Shown here piece after piece: positions 8,622 through 17,232 of a stretch of 64,000 nt of DNA. Position numbers and translations under genes: made by a program. The notes under the pieces are model-generated. The model worked only from the letters and a program-made list of their open reading frames with translations, did no database searches and was not told the origin of the DNA. Origin of the DNA: Bacillus cereus (GTDB lineage: Bacteria; Bacillota; Bacilli; Bacillales; Bacillaceae_G); contig NZ_NUOT01000013.1 of the NCBI RefSeq assembly GCF_002584535.1, forward strand, positions 1-64,000, given 5' to 3'. Position 1 is the first letter of the stretch, and each line of letters starts with the position of its first letter.

Positions 8622-9932
8622 TTAAGCTCCAGTTGTTTCTTTTAAAACATACTTGTAAACTGGCACTTCAAATGGTGAATGAATTAGTTGTGCATCTAGT
8701 AAGTTCCAAATACGGAAACCCACACGGTTTGTACGTGAGAATAACTCAACTAATTTTTGTACTTCTAATGATCCAATGACATCTTGAATGTAGAATTTAG
8801 AGAAGTCACCAAAATAGAAGACTGGCGTATCTGGTTCGCCTGTAATGTCAATTGCATCTTCTTCCTCAACAGGGAATCCTAATAATGTATAACCAATTCC
8901 ACCTTCCGCTTGATTAAATGGACGGAGTAATGGGAAACCATCATCTGTTTTCATTGTTTCAATTTTTGTTAGAGCTGCTGTGTTTAATACCCATCGTGCT
9001 TTTTTACGTACTTCTTTAACAGGTGTATTTTTCATTATTACTAATGCATTGTATAGATCCTTTTCTTCCGTTTTAAATTCAACGGCTTTCTTTGCCAATG
9101 CACCATCATTTATATTATTAGCTTCATCACCATTAACCATATATTGAGTTTCTTTACGAACATAAGCTTTTTTCAGCTCGTCCATAACGATTTGTTCAAT
9201 CGGTAAACCTGTACGTGCTAATAGTTTTTTCGTTACTGTAGCAAGTGCATCAAACTCCGTTGGTGATAATTCAATTTCATCGAACTCAATATCAGTTTCC
9301 GGAATTTCATTATTTGTTCGCTCATTTTTATGACCTTGGGCTTCTGCCTTTTTAACTAAAACAGGATACTTAATATTTTCTTTTGTTTTTACTCCTGTTC
9401 CTAATCGACGTAAGAAGTTTTCTTCTTGAGCATACGTAATAATTTCTTTACTTAAAAAATCTGGAATCGTAACAGAGCCATTACCAGTAACTAAGCCTAA
9501 TGCACGAGCTTCCTTCTCATCAATATTACCCACAATATAATTAGCAAACGCTGAACGAGTTTCCGTTTCTTTGTTTTTAGTAGATTTATGACCTTTAGTA
9601 GAAAGACCTGTTCCAATAGCTGCCATGATTTCAGAACGTTGCTCTTCTGACAGTTCAGTTTTTGCATCTGGATTTTCTTTTGCTGCTGGATCTTCTTTTT
9701 TCTCTGGGTCCTCATCCTTCTTTTTGTCTGGATCTTCTTCTTTTTCTTCCTCTTCTAATTTCGCAATTACATCAGCAAGGGTTTTCGCTTCTTCTGTTAA
9801 TGCTTCTACTTCAGCCTTAACTGCTGCTAATTCTTCTGAACGAACTTCACCCTTCTCTACTTTACCTTGCAATTCTGCTAATCGAGCTTTATTTCGTGCT
9901 TGAGATGCTTTTAAGATTTCTTTTAATTTCAT
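8622..9932 (-). CDS. Major capsid protein, HK97 fold
   Basis: The start is set at ATG 9932 (MKLKEILK), which has a GGAGGAAATGTGAC ribosome site; a longer frame begins 21 bases upstream without support. The 436-residue product has an N-terminal charged coiled coil of about 120 residues (delta/scaffold domain, with a very acidic Glu/Asp/Lys block near residues 65-95), then an HK97-type body (SKEIITYAQEENFLRRLGTGV, PTEFDALATVTKKLLA, DIEQ-like loops). The adjoining prohead protease probably removes the delta domain. Confidence 0.9.
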   Translation of the reverse strand: MKLKEILKASQARNKARLAELQGKVEKGEVRSEELAAVKAEVEALTEEAKTLADVIAKLEEEEKEEDPDKKKDEDPEKKEDPAAKENPDAKTELSEEQRSEIMAAIGTGLSTKGHKSTKNKETETRSAFANYIVGNIDEKEARALGLVTGNGSVTIPDFLSKEIITYAQEENFLRRLGTGVKTKENIKYPVLVKKAEAQGHKNERTNNEIPETDIEFDEIELSPTEFDALATVTKKLLARTGLPIEQIVMDELKKAYVRKETQYMVNGDEANNINDGALAKKAVEFKTEEKDLYNALVIMKNTPVKEVRKKARWVLNTAALTKIETMKTDDGFPLLRPFNQAEGGIGYTLLGFPVEEEDAIDITGEPDTPVFYFGDFSKFYIQDVIGSLEVQKLVELFSRTNRVGFRIWNLLDAQLIHSPFEVPVYKYVLKETTGA

Positions 9933-9933
9933 G

Positions 9934-10515
9934 TCACATTTCCTCCAAAACATTTTTTATTTGTTTAATAAGATTGTTTCTTTCTTCTGTATCATCTTCC
10001 ACAACTGTTTTTACAGCTACTTCTGTACTTCTCATTTCAATCATGGTTGCATTTTCGCCCCTGGTTTCAATTGAAGTTGCAACATATGCTGGTGTCATAT
10101 CCAAAATAGAAACTTCCAAAAGCTCTAATTCTTCAATAGATCGTTTTTGAACACCAGATTCGCCTTCTTCCCATGAATCTTTTTCAGAAACAAAACCAAA
10201 TGACCAGCCACGCAATTCTTTATTCCTTGCCTTCTCAATCACTTGTTCATCTGTAACCGTAGCAATGGCTCTTAAGCCGATATTATCTTCATACAATTCT
10301 AAATTTCCGTTTTCAATGGAACCAAGCTTTCTATTTTTATCATGGTTAAAAAGCAAGTCCACGTTTTGAGCCTTCTTTAACGCCTTTTCAAACGTCTTAG
10401 GAACAATTTTTTCTTTGAAATATCCCCTTGGAGAAGGTAACATCCGACTTTCTCTGTCCACAACATTTACATAACCATCAAGTATGACTTGATTTCCTCG
10501 AACTTCAATTTTCAT
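9934..10515 (-). CDS. HK97-family prohead protease
   Basis: ATG 10515 follows GGGAGGGGGTGAAGAGA and is preferred over the longer frame. The 193-residue protein has the serine-protease features of the HK97 U35 family: NHD in LLFNHDKNRKLG (candidate catalytic His) and GWSFGF (candidate Ser). It would cleave the capsid delta domain during prohead maturation, which fits its place between portal and capsid genes. The start overlaps the end of the portal gene. Confidence 0.88.
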   Translation of the reverse strand: MKIEVRGNQVILDGYVNVVDRESRMLPSPRGYFKEKIVPKTFEKALKKAQNVDLLFNHDKNRKLGSIENGNLELYEDNIGLRAIATVTDEQVIEKARNKELRGWSFGFVSEKDSWEEGESGVQKRSIEELELLEVSILDMTPAYVATSIETRGENATMIEMRSTEVAVKTVVEDDTEERNNLIKQIKNVLEEM

Positions 10516-11689
10516 TCTCTTCACCCCCTCCCAATGAACCATCTGTTGCTTCTTTCTTGCCGATTTCGGTTAAATCATTTGAAATATAAATAGCTTGTGA
10601 TTCTTTTGTATTTTGTTTAGGGAATCCAAGCATACCAGCAACATTGTCAGGTGAAGTAATGGCTGTCCGCACAAGGTTATAACCGATATTCGTTTTGTTG
10701 CTATAAGTGACAAAATCAAGAATATTAATTTTGAATTTAATTCGTTTCCCCGAATTTTGACCATAAAAAAGAAGACTCAAATGGTCTTCAAAATTTTTCA
10801 TTATCGGTCTCACTGCTTTGTTGTGAATATACATCATCGCTTTTTCAATATCTTCTTTGATTAACTCTGTGTATGTATCCACATTTATCCCTAAAAACTT
10901 ACCCAAATCCTTTTTGTATACATTTAGATATGCTAGGGTCTTTTCATCGTCTAGCGGGCTTTTAAGCGTTTCTATTGAATACCCTTTTCCAAGAGGAATC
11001 ATTTTTACAGACCTTGATTCATCGATTGATTCCAGTTGGTCTAAAATTGCATTAATTAACTTTGACTGCGCACCATTCTGTGGATTGATATGGGCATCCA
11101 AATTTAACAAGAATGCTAATAGTCCACCCTTTTTATATTTGTCAGTTAAAGTTTTCTCAGCTGACATAACACCCTCCAGTGTATCTCTTCCCAAATCAAG
11201 AAGACCTTTTCCTCTTAAATGATCTGCACCAATATTTTTCACATGACGAATCATAAATGGAGGGATTTCTTCCCCACCAATATTAAAATGCTCTACTAAA
11301 TTATCATCTAACTCTGTAAAAACATTTGAAGCTAAATGTATTTGAGCACCATTTAATATCGGGAATGTTTCTCCCTCCAGTAAATAGGTATTAGTCATTA
11401 ATTTAATGAATTCAGATTGCGTTAGATAATTATTAGGATTCTTTAAAATACGAAGTGCAATATCATCTTTAATTTCATTACCGAATTCATCTTCCACAAC
11501 AATATCAGCCAATACCATTTGATTACTAATATCTTGTAACAATTCGTAAACATCACTAGATTGTAAGATATTTGAATCTGTAACATACACACCGCCGTAA
11601 CGAATGCTTTTTCCTAAAACATCATCAAGATAACCACGCTTTTCAGCCTTTTTAAATAAATAATTTGAAAACCTATCCCTTAAACCCAA
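10505..11689 (-). CDS. Phage portal protein (HK97 type)
   Basis: A 394-residue portal, the dodecameric ring through which DNA enters and leaves the head. Recognisable parts are an N-terminal helical region (NQMVLADIVVEDEFG), the NPNNYLTQSEFIKL motif, and the C-terminal SLLFYGQNSGKRIKF and GFPKQNTKESQ regions. It is near the low end of the HK97 portal size range. It lies between the terminase and the protease as usual. Confidence 0.9.
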   Translation of the reverse strand: MGLRDRFSNYLFKKAEKRGYLDDVLGKSIRYGGVYVTDSNILQSSDVYELLQDISNQMVLADIVVEDEFGNEIKDDIALRILKNPNNYLTQSEFIKLMTNTYLLEGETFPILNGAQIHLASNVFTELDDNLVEHFNIGGEEIPPFMIRHVKNIGADHLRGKGLLDLGRDTLEGVMSAEKTLTDKYKKGGLLAFLLNLDAHINPQNGAQSKLINAILDQLESIDESRSVKMIPLGKGYSIETLKSPLDDEKTLAYLNVYKKDLGKFLGINVDTYTELIKEDIEKAMMYIHNKAVRPIMKNFEDHLSLLFYGQNSGKRIKFKINILDFVTYSNKTNIGYNLVRTAITSPDNVAGMLGFPKQNTKESQAIYISNDLTEIGKKEATDGSLGGGEENEN

Positions 11690-11704
11690 TTTCTCACCAC
11701 CTCT

Positions 11705-13429
11705 CTATCTATAAATATCACCAATCAATTCATCCATGCCTTCTTCAGTTATGCTATCCATAACCATCATCGTTTCTTTATGAGCACATAAAAAAGCAAC
11801 AAATCCATCAATCTTCTTTTTGGACTGTCGCTTACTTGGGGCTTTCATTCCGTTAATATTTGTTACTACTACAACATTAAGAGCGCAATAAACAAATAAA
11901 GGATTATCTGTAATTAAACGCTTTTCATAAATTAGTATTTCTGAATCATCAAGCATTGCGTTCATAACGTTTGGATATTGATTTACTGCAATACACTCTA
12001 AACCTAGATTTTCAAGCTTTTCTATTAACTTTTGAGACATCGCCGGATCGTAGTTTATTTGTTGCACATCGTACAAATCCATGCATTCAACGATATATTC
12101 CATAACTTGATCCTGATCAATCATCTTTCCATCACAAAACGTAGCAAAACCACGTTCAACCATATCAGTATATGGAACATTGTCCTCTTTTTCTTTAAAA
12201 TCAATATTTTCATTAGGAAGGAAATACATCTGTTTCACTTTTATAATTGACCTTCCTTCATCATCATGTGAAGGGAAGTTTAAACTTACACATGTTAAGT
12301 CTGTTGTTTTAGATAAGTCCAATCCTAAATAACAAATTTCACCTGTAAGATCACCTAAATCTTCCACAAGAACATGTTGTACTTGATCATGCTCAAAATA
12401 ATTATCAGCACCATTTACAAAAACATTTAAGTGTTTGGAAAGGAACTCAGCTTTTGAGTGTGCGGACTGCTTCGCTTTTTTGAATTCAATCTCAAGTTGT
12501 TCCATCGTAACGGAAACACCAATATTCGGGTTAACCATTTCCCAAACTTTACGATCTTCCCAATCATAATTTTTATTTGGTTCCCAGATTGCAACAAACA
12601 AAGAATCATCATCGTCATTTTCAAGAACAAGTTTCGCATATTTATAAACACGCATACCTACAGATGAAGCACCCTTACCAGCCGTTGAAATATTAAGCAT
12701 CATTGGTTGTTCACGAGAAATCTGAGCTGACTTCAAGTTATCGTACATGTCCATATTTTCTTGTGCATGGAGTTCGTCATTCAACACAAAATAAGGGTTC
12801 TTTCCTTCAAGACCCTTGGTGTTTTTCGTTAATACCTTGAATTTATTTTGATATGCAATTCCGTTGATGCTATATCGATACATAGCACCACTAACTGTGC
12901 CATTAACACCTTTATAAATTTGTGTAGGTCGTGCCAGTGGCTCAGAATTTTCTATCGCTTGTGCAATTGGTTCGGCTGCGTTTTGCGCTTGTTCATAGTC
13001 TGATGCTGCACAATAACAATCGGCTCCAAGTTCAAGTTCTCCATACATAGCATAGAGCAATGCGCCTGCTGCGATAATTGTTTTCCCGTTCTTCTTTGGT
13101 ACTTGAACATATGATTCACGAATAACACGAACTGTTTTCCCTTTTTCGTTTTTATGATACCAACCATACATATTCGCAAAAACAAACATTTCCCAAAGTT
13201 CTAATTCCATCAATTGACCTGCAAGCGGACCTTTAACATGACGGATGAACGACTGAACAAAATCCAACATTTCATTTGCCCGATCTACATCAAACCAAAT
13301 ATCTTTACGCTTTTTCCACTTCTTATAACGTTCTACAGCAAGAATGATCGATTTCGGGTATTTCTTTTTATTACGCATGACGTTATTCGCATACTTGTCA
13401 GCGTAGTTAACACCTGGTGTAATAATCAA
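11705..13429 (-). CDS. Terminase large subunit
   Basis: A 574-residue packaging motor. The ATPase half shows a Walker A-like P-K-K-N-G-K-T and an acidic NDELH motif (FVLNDELHAQENMD). The nuclease half has an N-terminal acidic cluster (GLDLSKTTDLTCVS), a second in YDPAMSQ, and a C-terminal K-K-I-D-G-F-V-A loop. It looks like the large-terminase family paired with P27-type small terminases. It is followed by the portal at a 15-base distance and preceded by TerS with a 4-base overlap. Confidence 0.93.
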   Translation of the reverse strand: MIITPGVNYADKYANNVMRNKKKYPKSIILAVERYKKWKKRKDIWFDVDRANEMLDFVQSFIRHVKGPLAGQLMELELWEMFVFANMYGWYHKNEKGKTVRVIRESYVQVPKKNGKTIIAAGALLYAMYGELELGADCYCAASDYEQAQNAAEPIAQAIENSEPLARPTQIYKGVNGTVSGAMYRYSINGIAYQNKFKVLTKNTKGLEGKNPYFVLNDELHAQENMDMYDNLKSAQISREQPMMLNISTAGKGASSVGMRVYKYAKLVLENDDDDSLFVAIWEPNKNYDWEDRKVWEMVNPNIGVSVTMEQLEIEFKKAKQSAHSKAEFLSKHLNVFVNGADNYFEHDQVQHVLVEDLGDLTGEICYLGLDLSKTTDLTCVSLNFPSHDDEGRSIIKVKQMYFLPNENIDFKEKEDNVPYTDMVERGFATFCDGKMIDQDQVMEYIVECMDLYDVQQINYDPAMSQKLIEKLENLGLECIAVNQYPNVMNAMLDDSEILIYEKRLITDNPLFVYCALNVVVVTNINGMKAPSKRQSKKKIDGFVAFLCAHKETMMVMDSITEEGMDELIGDIYR

Positions 13430-13851
13430 TTAGATTTCCGCCATTTATTCCGATGAGCCGCTAATTCATCTTTAGGCTCATTAGATTGGATATTCTCTGC
13501 TTTTTTAGGTGTTTTTTGTACACTTTTCCCCTTATTCGTCATTCCAAGAGATTCTAACATTTTGTTCTTCTTATCATTCCAAGTTTCAACTTGTTGAGCA
13601 AGTGGATGTTTCATTTCATTTGTTGCTCCAGCCTTATTCTTATGCATTTTTGTGGCTGCAAATCCATCCGCTTTCCATTCATCAAACATAGTTTTATAAA
13701 TGATAAAAGCATCTAAATAGTTTTCGATTAATGGTTCTAATGAAGGTGTGAAATTGTCATCCTCAGTCAATAATTTTATGATTCTATTTCGTTCTTTGTC
13801 CCTTGCAACATCTAGCATTTCCAACTTTTTCTTCTTTGACATTCGAGCCAT
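13426..13851 (-). CDS. Terminase small subunit (P27 family)
   Basis: The start is ATG 13851 (MARMSKKKK), after a GGGGGGTGTG ribosome site; six codons upstream are open but unsupported. The 141-residue basic protein has the P27-type pattern: a basic N-terminal arm, then a helical core (LEPLIENYLDAFIIYKTMFDEW) and a basic C-terminus. It recognises the packaging site and feeds DNA to TerL. Its ATG-proximal region is just after the GC-rich intergenic patch that may hold cos. Confidence 0.86.
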   Translation of the reverse strand: MARMSKKKKLEMLDVARDKERNRIIKLLTEDDNFTPSLEPLIENYLDAFIIYKTMFDEWKADGFAATKMHKNKAGATNEMKHPLAQQVETWNDKKNKMLESLGMTNKGKSVQKTPKKAENIQSNEPKDELAAHRNKWRKSN

Positions 13852-13954
13852 TTTCACACCCCCCTTCATTTTTTAAAAATGGTGCAACTATTGATGTGCC
13901 CCCTACGCTACCTATCCTTCCCAAACCAAAAATTTTATTTTTTGACAGGGGGGC
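13852..13954. other. Intergenic patch between TerS and HNH; candidate cos/packaging region
   Basis: This short gap holds runs of G on the minus strand (a CCCCCC tract around 13949) and inverted A/T-rich flanks, and lies exactly where HNH-TerS-TerL phages of Gram-positive hosts usually have cos. No cleavage site can be named from sequence alone. Confidence 0.35.
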
Positions 13955-14329
13955 TTATCCAAAATAACTCGGAAAAACTTTTTTGGGTTTATCTTCATTT
14001 TCTTCTTTGATATGACATTTTGGACAAAGTAGCATTAAATTGTTTGGATCTAATTTAAGTGTTGGACCATCTTTAATTGAAATAATGTGATGAACATGAG
14101 CCCGCCTACCAAATACAAACTTCTTACATCGTTGACAGTAACCTCTCTCACGTTCATATACATATGCTCTAACATACTTCCATTCTTTTGAATTATAGAA
14201 AGACTTGTTATCATGATGGTAGATGTTCTTCTTGTCTTTCTTCTTCCTTGGTTTGTTACGCTTATGCTCTTCACAATAACGCCCTTTGTTTATCTTGTTA
14301 TGACAGCCGTTGAAGTCACAGTATTTCAT
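13955..14329 (-). CDS. HNH endonuclease of the packaging module
   Basis: A 124-residue HNH nuclease. Two zinc-binding CxxC pairs (CQRC and CPKC) flank the catalytic HVHHII stretch, with the H-N-H set completed by the N of DPNNLMLLCPKCH. The protein starts at an ATGA overlap with the upstream gene. HNH proteins next to TerS/TerL are needed for cos cleavage in several HK97-like phages, so this is most likely a packaging factor, not a homing nuclease. Confidence 0.9.
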   Translation of the reverse strand: MKYCDFNGCHNKINKGRYCEEHKRNKPRKKKDKKNIYHHDNKSFYNSKEWKYVRAYVYERERGYCQRCKKFVFGRRAHVHHIISIKDGPTLKLDPNNLMLLCPKCHIKEENEDKPKKVFPSYFG

Positions 14330-14607
14330 GCTAATAAAGCAATAATGTCTTCTTTCTTTTTAACATCAGCTGGAATCTCAACGTTAATCGATGCAGCATA
14401 CTCATGTAATTGTTTCACTGTCATACCATTTAAATTAACTACTGTCTTATCAGGTTCACTTGATAAGTCCATGCCCAGGATCATACTCTCAGGATTAACA
14501 GTTACTTCGAATCCTGGTTCTTCGCCAGTTGGTACAAACAGACTTCGCTTTTCTTTGTTATCCCAATACTCTGTACCTGATATTGTTTTTCTAATTTCAG
14601 TAATCAT
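14326..14607 (-). CDS. Small phage protein with C-terminal HeH/Rho-N-like motif
   Basis: A 93-residue protein upstream of the HNH gene. The last third (MTVKQLHEYAASINVEIP-type) resembles the HeH/SAP/Rho-N helix-extended-helix fold, a small nucleic-acid-binding motif often found in this position. Its job is not known, and a DNA-packaging or DNA-binding role is an inference from motif and context. Confidence 0.7.
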   Translation of the reverse strand: MITEIRKTISGTEYWDNKEKRSLFVPTGEEPGFEVTVNPESMILGMDLSSEPDKTVVNLNGMTVKQLHEYAASINVEIPADVKKKEDIIALLA

Positions 14608-14628
14608 TTAGATTCACCCTTTCATTTA

Positions 14629-14733
14629 TCAATCTAATTCTTTTACTTCCTTTGCTTTGAGGAACTGAATCATGATTAGCAAACACACTATAAATCCTGT
14701 GCCACATCCAAGAAAGTAACTAAACCAACTCAT
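14629..14733 (-). CDS. 34-residue membrane protein
   Basis: A very short frame: ATG 14733 follows GGAAGTGATGAG, and the product has one hydrophobic segment (SYFLGCGTGFIVCLLIMIQF) followed by a basic tail (KAKEVKELD). It is a single-pass membrane protein of unknown role, close to the late genes. A good ribosome site and TM segment are the only support. Confidence 0.55.
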   Translation of the reverse strand: MSWFSYFLGCGTGFIVCLLIMIQFLKAKEVKELD

Positions 14734-14751
14734 CTCATCACTTCCTTATCC

Positions 14752-14778
14752 AAAATAAAAAGCACCCGAATGGATGCT
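14752..14778 (-). terminator. Intrinsic terminator after the 14789 gene
   Basis: Hairpin AGCATCC...GGGTGCT followed by TTTTATTTT on the minus strand, directly downstream of the small acidic-tailed protein gene. Confidence 0.75.
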
Positions 14779-14788
14779 TAGATTAAAC

Positions 14789-14956
14789 TTATTCATTATT
14801 ACTTTCTCTACTTTCATCATTATCTGATTTAGGGTCTAACAAGCTTCCTATATCAGGCGGCATAGTTAACTCTATACCAGCTACTGGCTGATTATCCTCA
14901 TTAAAATAATACTTCTTCACTTTTTTCAATTCTTCATTTTTCTTATTTTCACTCAT
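14789..14956 (-). CDS. Small hydrophilic protein, unknown function
   Basis: ATG 14956 (MSENKKNEELKK) follows AGGCGGGG; eleven upstream codons lack a ribosome site. The 55-residue product has a Lys-rich N-terminus, a short core (IELTMPPDIGSLL) and an acidic Asp/Ser/Glu/Asn tail. It has its own terminator, like its two right-hand neighbours, so it may be a separately transcribed accessory gene. No family recognised. Confidence 0.55.
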   Translation of the reverse strand: MSENKKNEELKKVKKYYFNEDNQPVAGIELTMPPDIGSLLDPKSDNDESRESNNE

Positions 14957-15062
14957 ATTACCCCGCCTTTTATGTATGATATTAAACACTTTACTTAATA
15001 TTTACATTGAGAAAGATAATATACTATTTTTTCAACTCTCACACGACTTATATAATTTTTGC

Positions 15063-15094
15063 ATAATAAAAAGCACTCCTATAAGGAATGCTTT
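15063..15094 (-). terminator. Terminator overlapping the end of the 15079 gene
   Basis: Hairpin AAAGCATTCC-TTAT-AGGAGTGCTTT with a TTTATTATG tail on the minus strand, overlapping the stop codon of the HEPN-like gene. Confidence 0.8.
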
Positions 15095-15555
15095 TCACTA
15101 ACTTTATAAACAATATATTCCCCTTTGGAAATTAGATAAGCAACTAGTAACATACAGAATCCTCTCAGCGTCCCTATAATACTTGGGTCATTGAGAGTAT
15201 ACTCCTGGGCAAACCATTTCCTATCTTGAGGTAATGCGCTATACAATTCATTAATCAATTTCTCATCAATTTCTTGATTATAATAATGTGCTATATTATT
15301 TCTTACACGATTAAATTTATTATAAGCCCCTCGCATATCATCACTTATTATATCCAAGGCATGAACCAATTGAAGCTTTTGGGCAAAGCTAAAATTATTT
15401 AAATCAATTGCTTTAGAATTAGGTAAATTCTTTTCAAGAATTTGTATCATTATAGATTCAATATATAAGTGAGATTTTAAAAAAACATATAATGGCTCTT
15501 CGTTTTTCATATCTTTACTAAACTTAGCAAGTATAATATTTACTGACTCCTTCAC
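15079..15555 (-). CDS. Small HEPN-like protein, possible accessory or defence gene
   Basis: A 158-residue helical protein with GTG start at 15555 after AAGGAGGGATAGTAT. The middle has the pattern FNRVRNNIAHYY, an R-x4-H motif of the HEPN type (also seen in the MltR/DUF4145-like relatives), preceded by FAQKLQLVHALDII. HEPN domains act as RNases in toxin-antitoxin and abortive infection systems; others are non-catalytic, so activity cannot be assumed. It has its own terminator and lies beside a second protein with an equivalent motif. Confidence 0.62.
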   Translation of the reverse strand: MKESVNIILAKFSKDMKNEEPLYVFLKSHLYIESIMIQILEKNLPNSKAIDLNNFSFAQKLQLVHALDIISDDMRGAYNKFNRVRNNIAHYYNQEIDEKLINELYSALPQDRKWFAQEYTLNDPSIIGTLRGFCMLLVAYLISKGEYIVYKVSEKHSL

Positions 15556-15600
15556 ATACTATCCCTCCTTAAACATATAATACCGATCTCTTTAATTTTT

Positions 15601-15628
15601 TATAATAAAAAGCACCCTAGAAGTTGCT
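15601..15628 (-). terminator. Terminator after the 15630 gene
   Basis: Minus-strand hairpin AGCA...TGCT followed by TTTTATTATA; its GGGTGCTTTTTATT half matches the terminators at 14752 and 15063. Confidence 0.65.
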
Positions 15629-15629
15629 T

Positions 15630-16589
15630 TTACTTTTTAATAGAATTTTTTAACACGTCATATGAATACCTAAGACCCTTTAAAATAGCATTAAAGCGTT
15701 TAGAGTTTTCTTCATATCCTTTTGCAAACTCTTCATAATCTTTTGCATGCTCTTCATAAGCTTTTACATGCACTTCAATTCCAGTTTCAATCTTCTTGAT
15801 TTCATCTTGAATATCCTGAGTACAGGTATTATTCTGTTCTCTCTTTAATTCATCTACTCTATCTCGCATTTCATCTACGCTATTTCGGATTTCATCTACA
15901 CTATTTCGCATTTTAAAAACAGAACCTTTATAATCATTCAAGAACTTTTCAACCATTTGTATTTGCATTAGTATTGTATTCTCTGCCGTTAAAACCTTTT
16001 TGTATTCTTCTCTACCCTCAAATTCACCTAAGAAAATTCTATTAACTAAAGTATAATATATATACTTAAAGGTAAATATAAACCTGTCTTTAGCAGATGT
16101 ATCTTTCTTTATTGGATTTAACTCTAATTGTGGTAACTCACCAGTCTCTTCGCTTGGAAATGGAATTGATTGTGGTACAAAACAGTTCTTAGGAATTTCA
16201 AAATTTCTACACACATTAATAATATCAGGGTTTTTAAATGAAATATCAACAAACTGATGCGCAAATTTATTTCTAATTCTTTGTAGATAAGTAATATTTG
16301 ATTTTTCGTTTTGTGATATTAATCCCAAATAATAAGACATTTGTATTTTTGAATCAAAAGTTCCTAATACACCATTAACTTTAAATAAATCTTTTTCAAC
16401 ACTATCAGATTTAATAAGCAAAGTTTTTAATAGTTCGTTTAACAACTGGTCTATTATAGAACCACAAACTAACACCAGTCCTCTATCACTACTATTTTCA
16501 ACTTCCTTTTCAAACTCTTTAAATGCTATATCATATTCATTATTTTTAATAAAACGTTCATTAAAATTATTTGCTATTTTGTTTCCCAT
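15630..16589 (-). CDS. MltR/HEPN-like protein with coiled-coil tail, possible accessory or defence gene
   Basis: A 319-residue protein with ATG 16589 after GGAGAGATGAA. Residues ~30-140 match the MltR-like pattern: SSDRGLVLVCGSIIDQLLNE, then LGTFDSKIQMSYYLGLIS, then RIRNKFAHQF with an R-x4-H motif like that of HEPN. The C-terminal third is coiled coil, with 7-residue repeats (R-N-S-V-D-E) made of 21-bp DNA repeats, and a second set of the A-x-x-Y-E-E type. MltR proteins are regulators in Enterobacteria, but an RNase or abortive-infection role is equally open here. Its place beside another R-x4-H protein suggests a shared job (inference). Confidence 0.65.
   Translation of the reverse strand: MGNKIANNFNERFIKNNEYDIAFKEFEKEVENSSDRGLVLVCGSIIDQLLNELLKTLLIKSDSVEKDLFKVNGVLGTFDSKIQMSYYLGLISQNEKSNITYLQRIRNKFAHQFVDISFKNPDIINVCRNFEIPKNCFVPQSIPFPSEETGELPQLELNPIKKDTSAKDRFIFTFKYIYYTLVNRIFLGEFEGREEYKKVLTAENTILMQIQMVEKFLNDYKGSVFKMRNSVDEIRNSVDEMRDRVDELKREQNNTCTQDIQDEIKKIETGIEVHVKAYEEHAKDYEEFAKGYEENSKRFNAILKGLRYSYDVLKNSIKK
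15800..15915 (-). repeat. 21-bp in-frame repeats encoding coiled-coil heptads
   Basis: About four imperfect 21-bp units (based on ATTTCATCTAC and CTATTTCG) lie in tandem inside the MltR-like gene and give the V-D-E-[MI]-R-[ND]-[SR] heptads. Confidence 0.7.
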
Positions 16590-17232
16590 TTCATCTCTCC
16601 TTCTGCATATCTATATTTCGACAAAATGAGGTGTTTTCCTGCATATTTTTTAATATATACTTTTAGTTCATCCTAATAGCTCTTTTCATTCGTTTATACG
16701 TATCACGATTAGTTCCCATTAAATCCTTTTAATCTCTATGACTTAAATTCTCTTTTTTCCTTTATTTAGGTTTTAAGCCTAGTTTTCATACCATTTACCC
16801 TTCATCAAAACTATCTTATCTTTGTTTTTATTCTTCTCCCAATCACCGCATTTTTTATTTCTGACTACACGCCATGTGTCGGTGACTAGGAGAAGAGCAA
16901 AAAGCTCCCCCAGGAAATATATTTTAATTTGTATTGAGATGTAAAGTGTTTCCGCACCTGCACCTCTTTGAATCAACACAAATGGTAAACTTATTGACTC
17001 AAAGAAGAGCAGAAGCTCTTCCATAGACCGTTTAGATTAATGAAATATTGTTCTTATTACGTTTAGTATTACAAAGAGGTTCGCAACTCCCCTTTGTAAT
17101 ACAGTGTATTGAAAAAATCTCCTACAAACGCTGATTCATTCAAACAGCAACTTATAGGAACTGGTTCGGCAACCTTCATATATAGGTGGCATTATGATGA
17201 CAAAAATACACGTTTTTATAACAAAAACCTTA
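16590..17232. other. Non-coding stretch upstream of the accessory cassette
   Basis: No convincing gene. An 81-codon minus-strand frame at 16779-17024 has no ribosome site and no recognisable family. The stretch holds two hairpins: GAAGAGC/GCTCTTC (17003-17021) and an 11-bp-arm repeat GTATTACAAAG/CTTTGTAATAC (17066-17102). It probably contains the promoter for the accessory genes, and an end point for the regulator transcript. Confidence 0.5.
17066..17102. repeat. Inverted repeat with 11-bp arms
   Basis: GTATTACAAAG and CTTTGTAATAC around a 15-base centre, which itself has G-C pairs (GG/CC). No T-tract on either side; could be an operator or processed RNA hairpin. Confidence 0.6.

Noticed and set aside
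9625-9903. A Ser-rich plus-strand frame opposite the capsid delta domain
   Set aside because: Shadow of the acidic Glu/Asp/Lys coding run; the composition is the antisense of GAA/GAT codons.
13955-14329. HNH protein as the homing endonuclease of the tape-measure intron
   Set aside because: Far from the intron and in the standard HNH-TerS packaging position; a packaging role explains it better.
16779-17024. An 81-codon minus-strand frame (MEELLLFFES start)
   Set aside because: No ribosome site, no family, and its ends fall in hairpin sequences; kept as non-coding.
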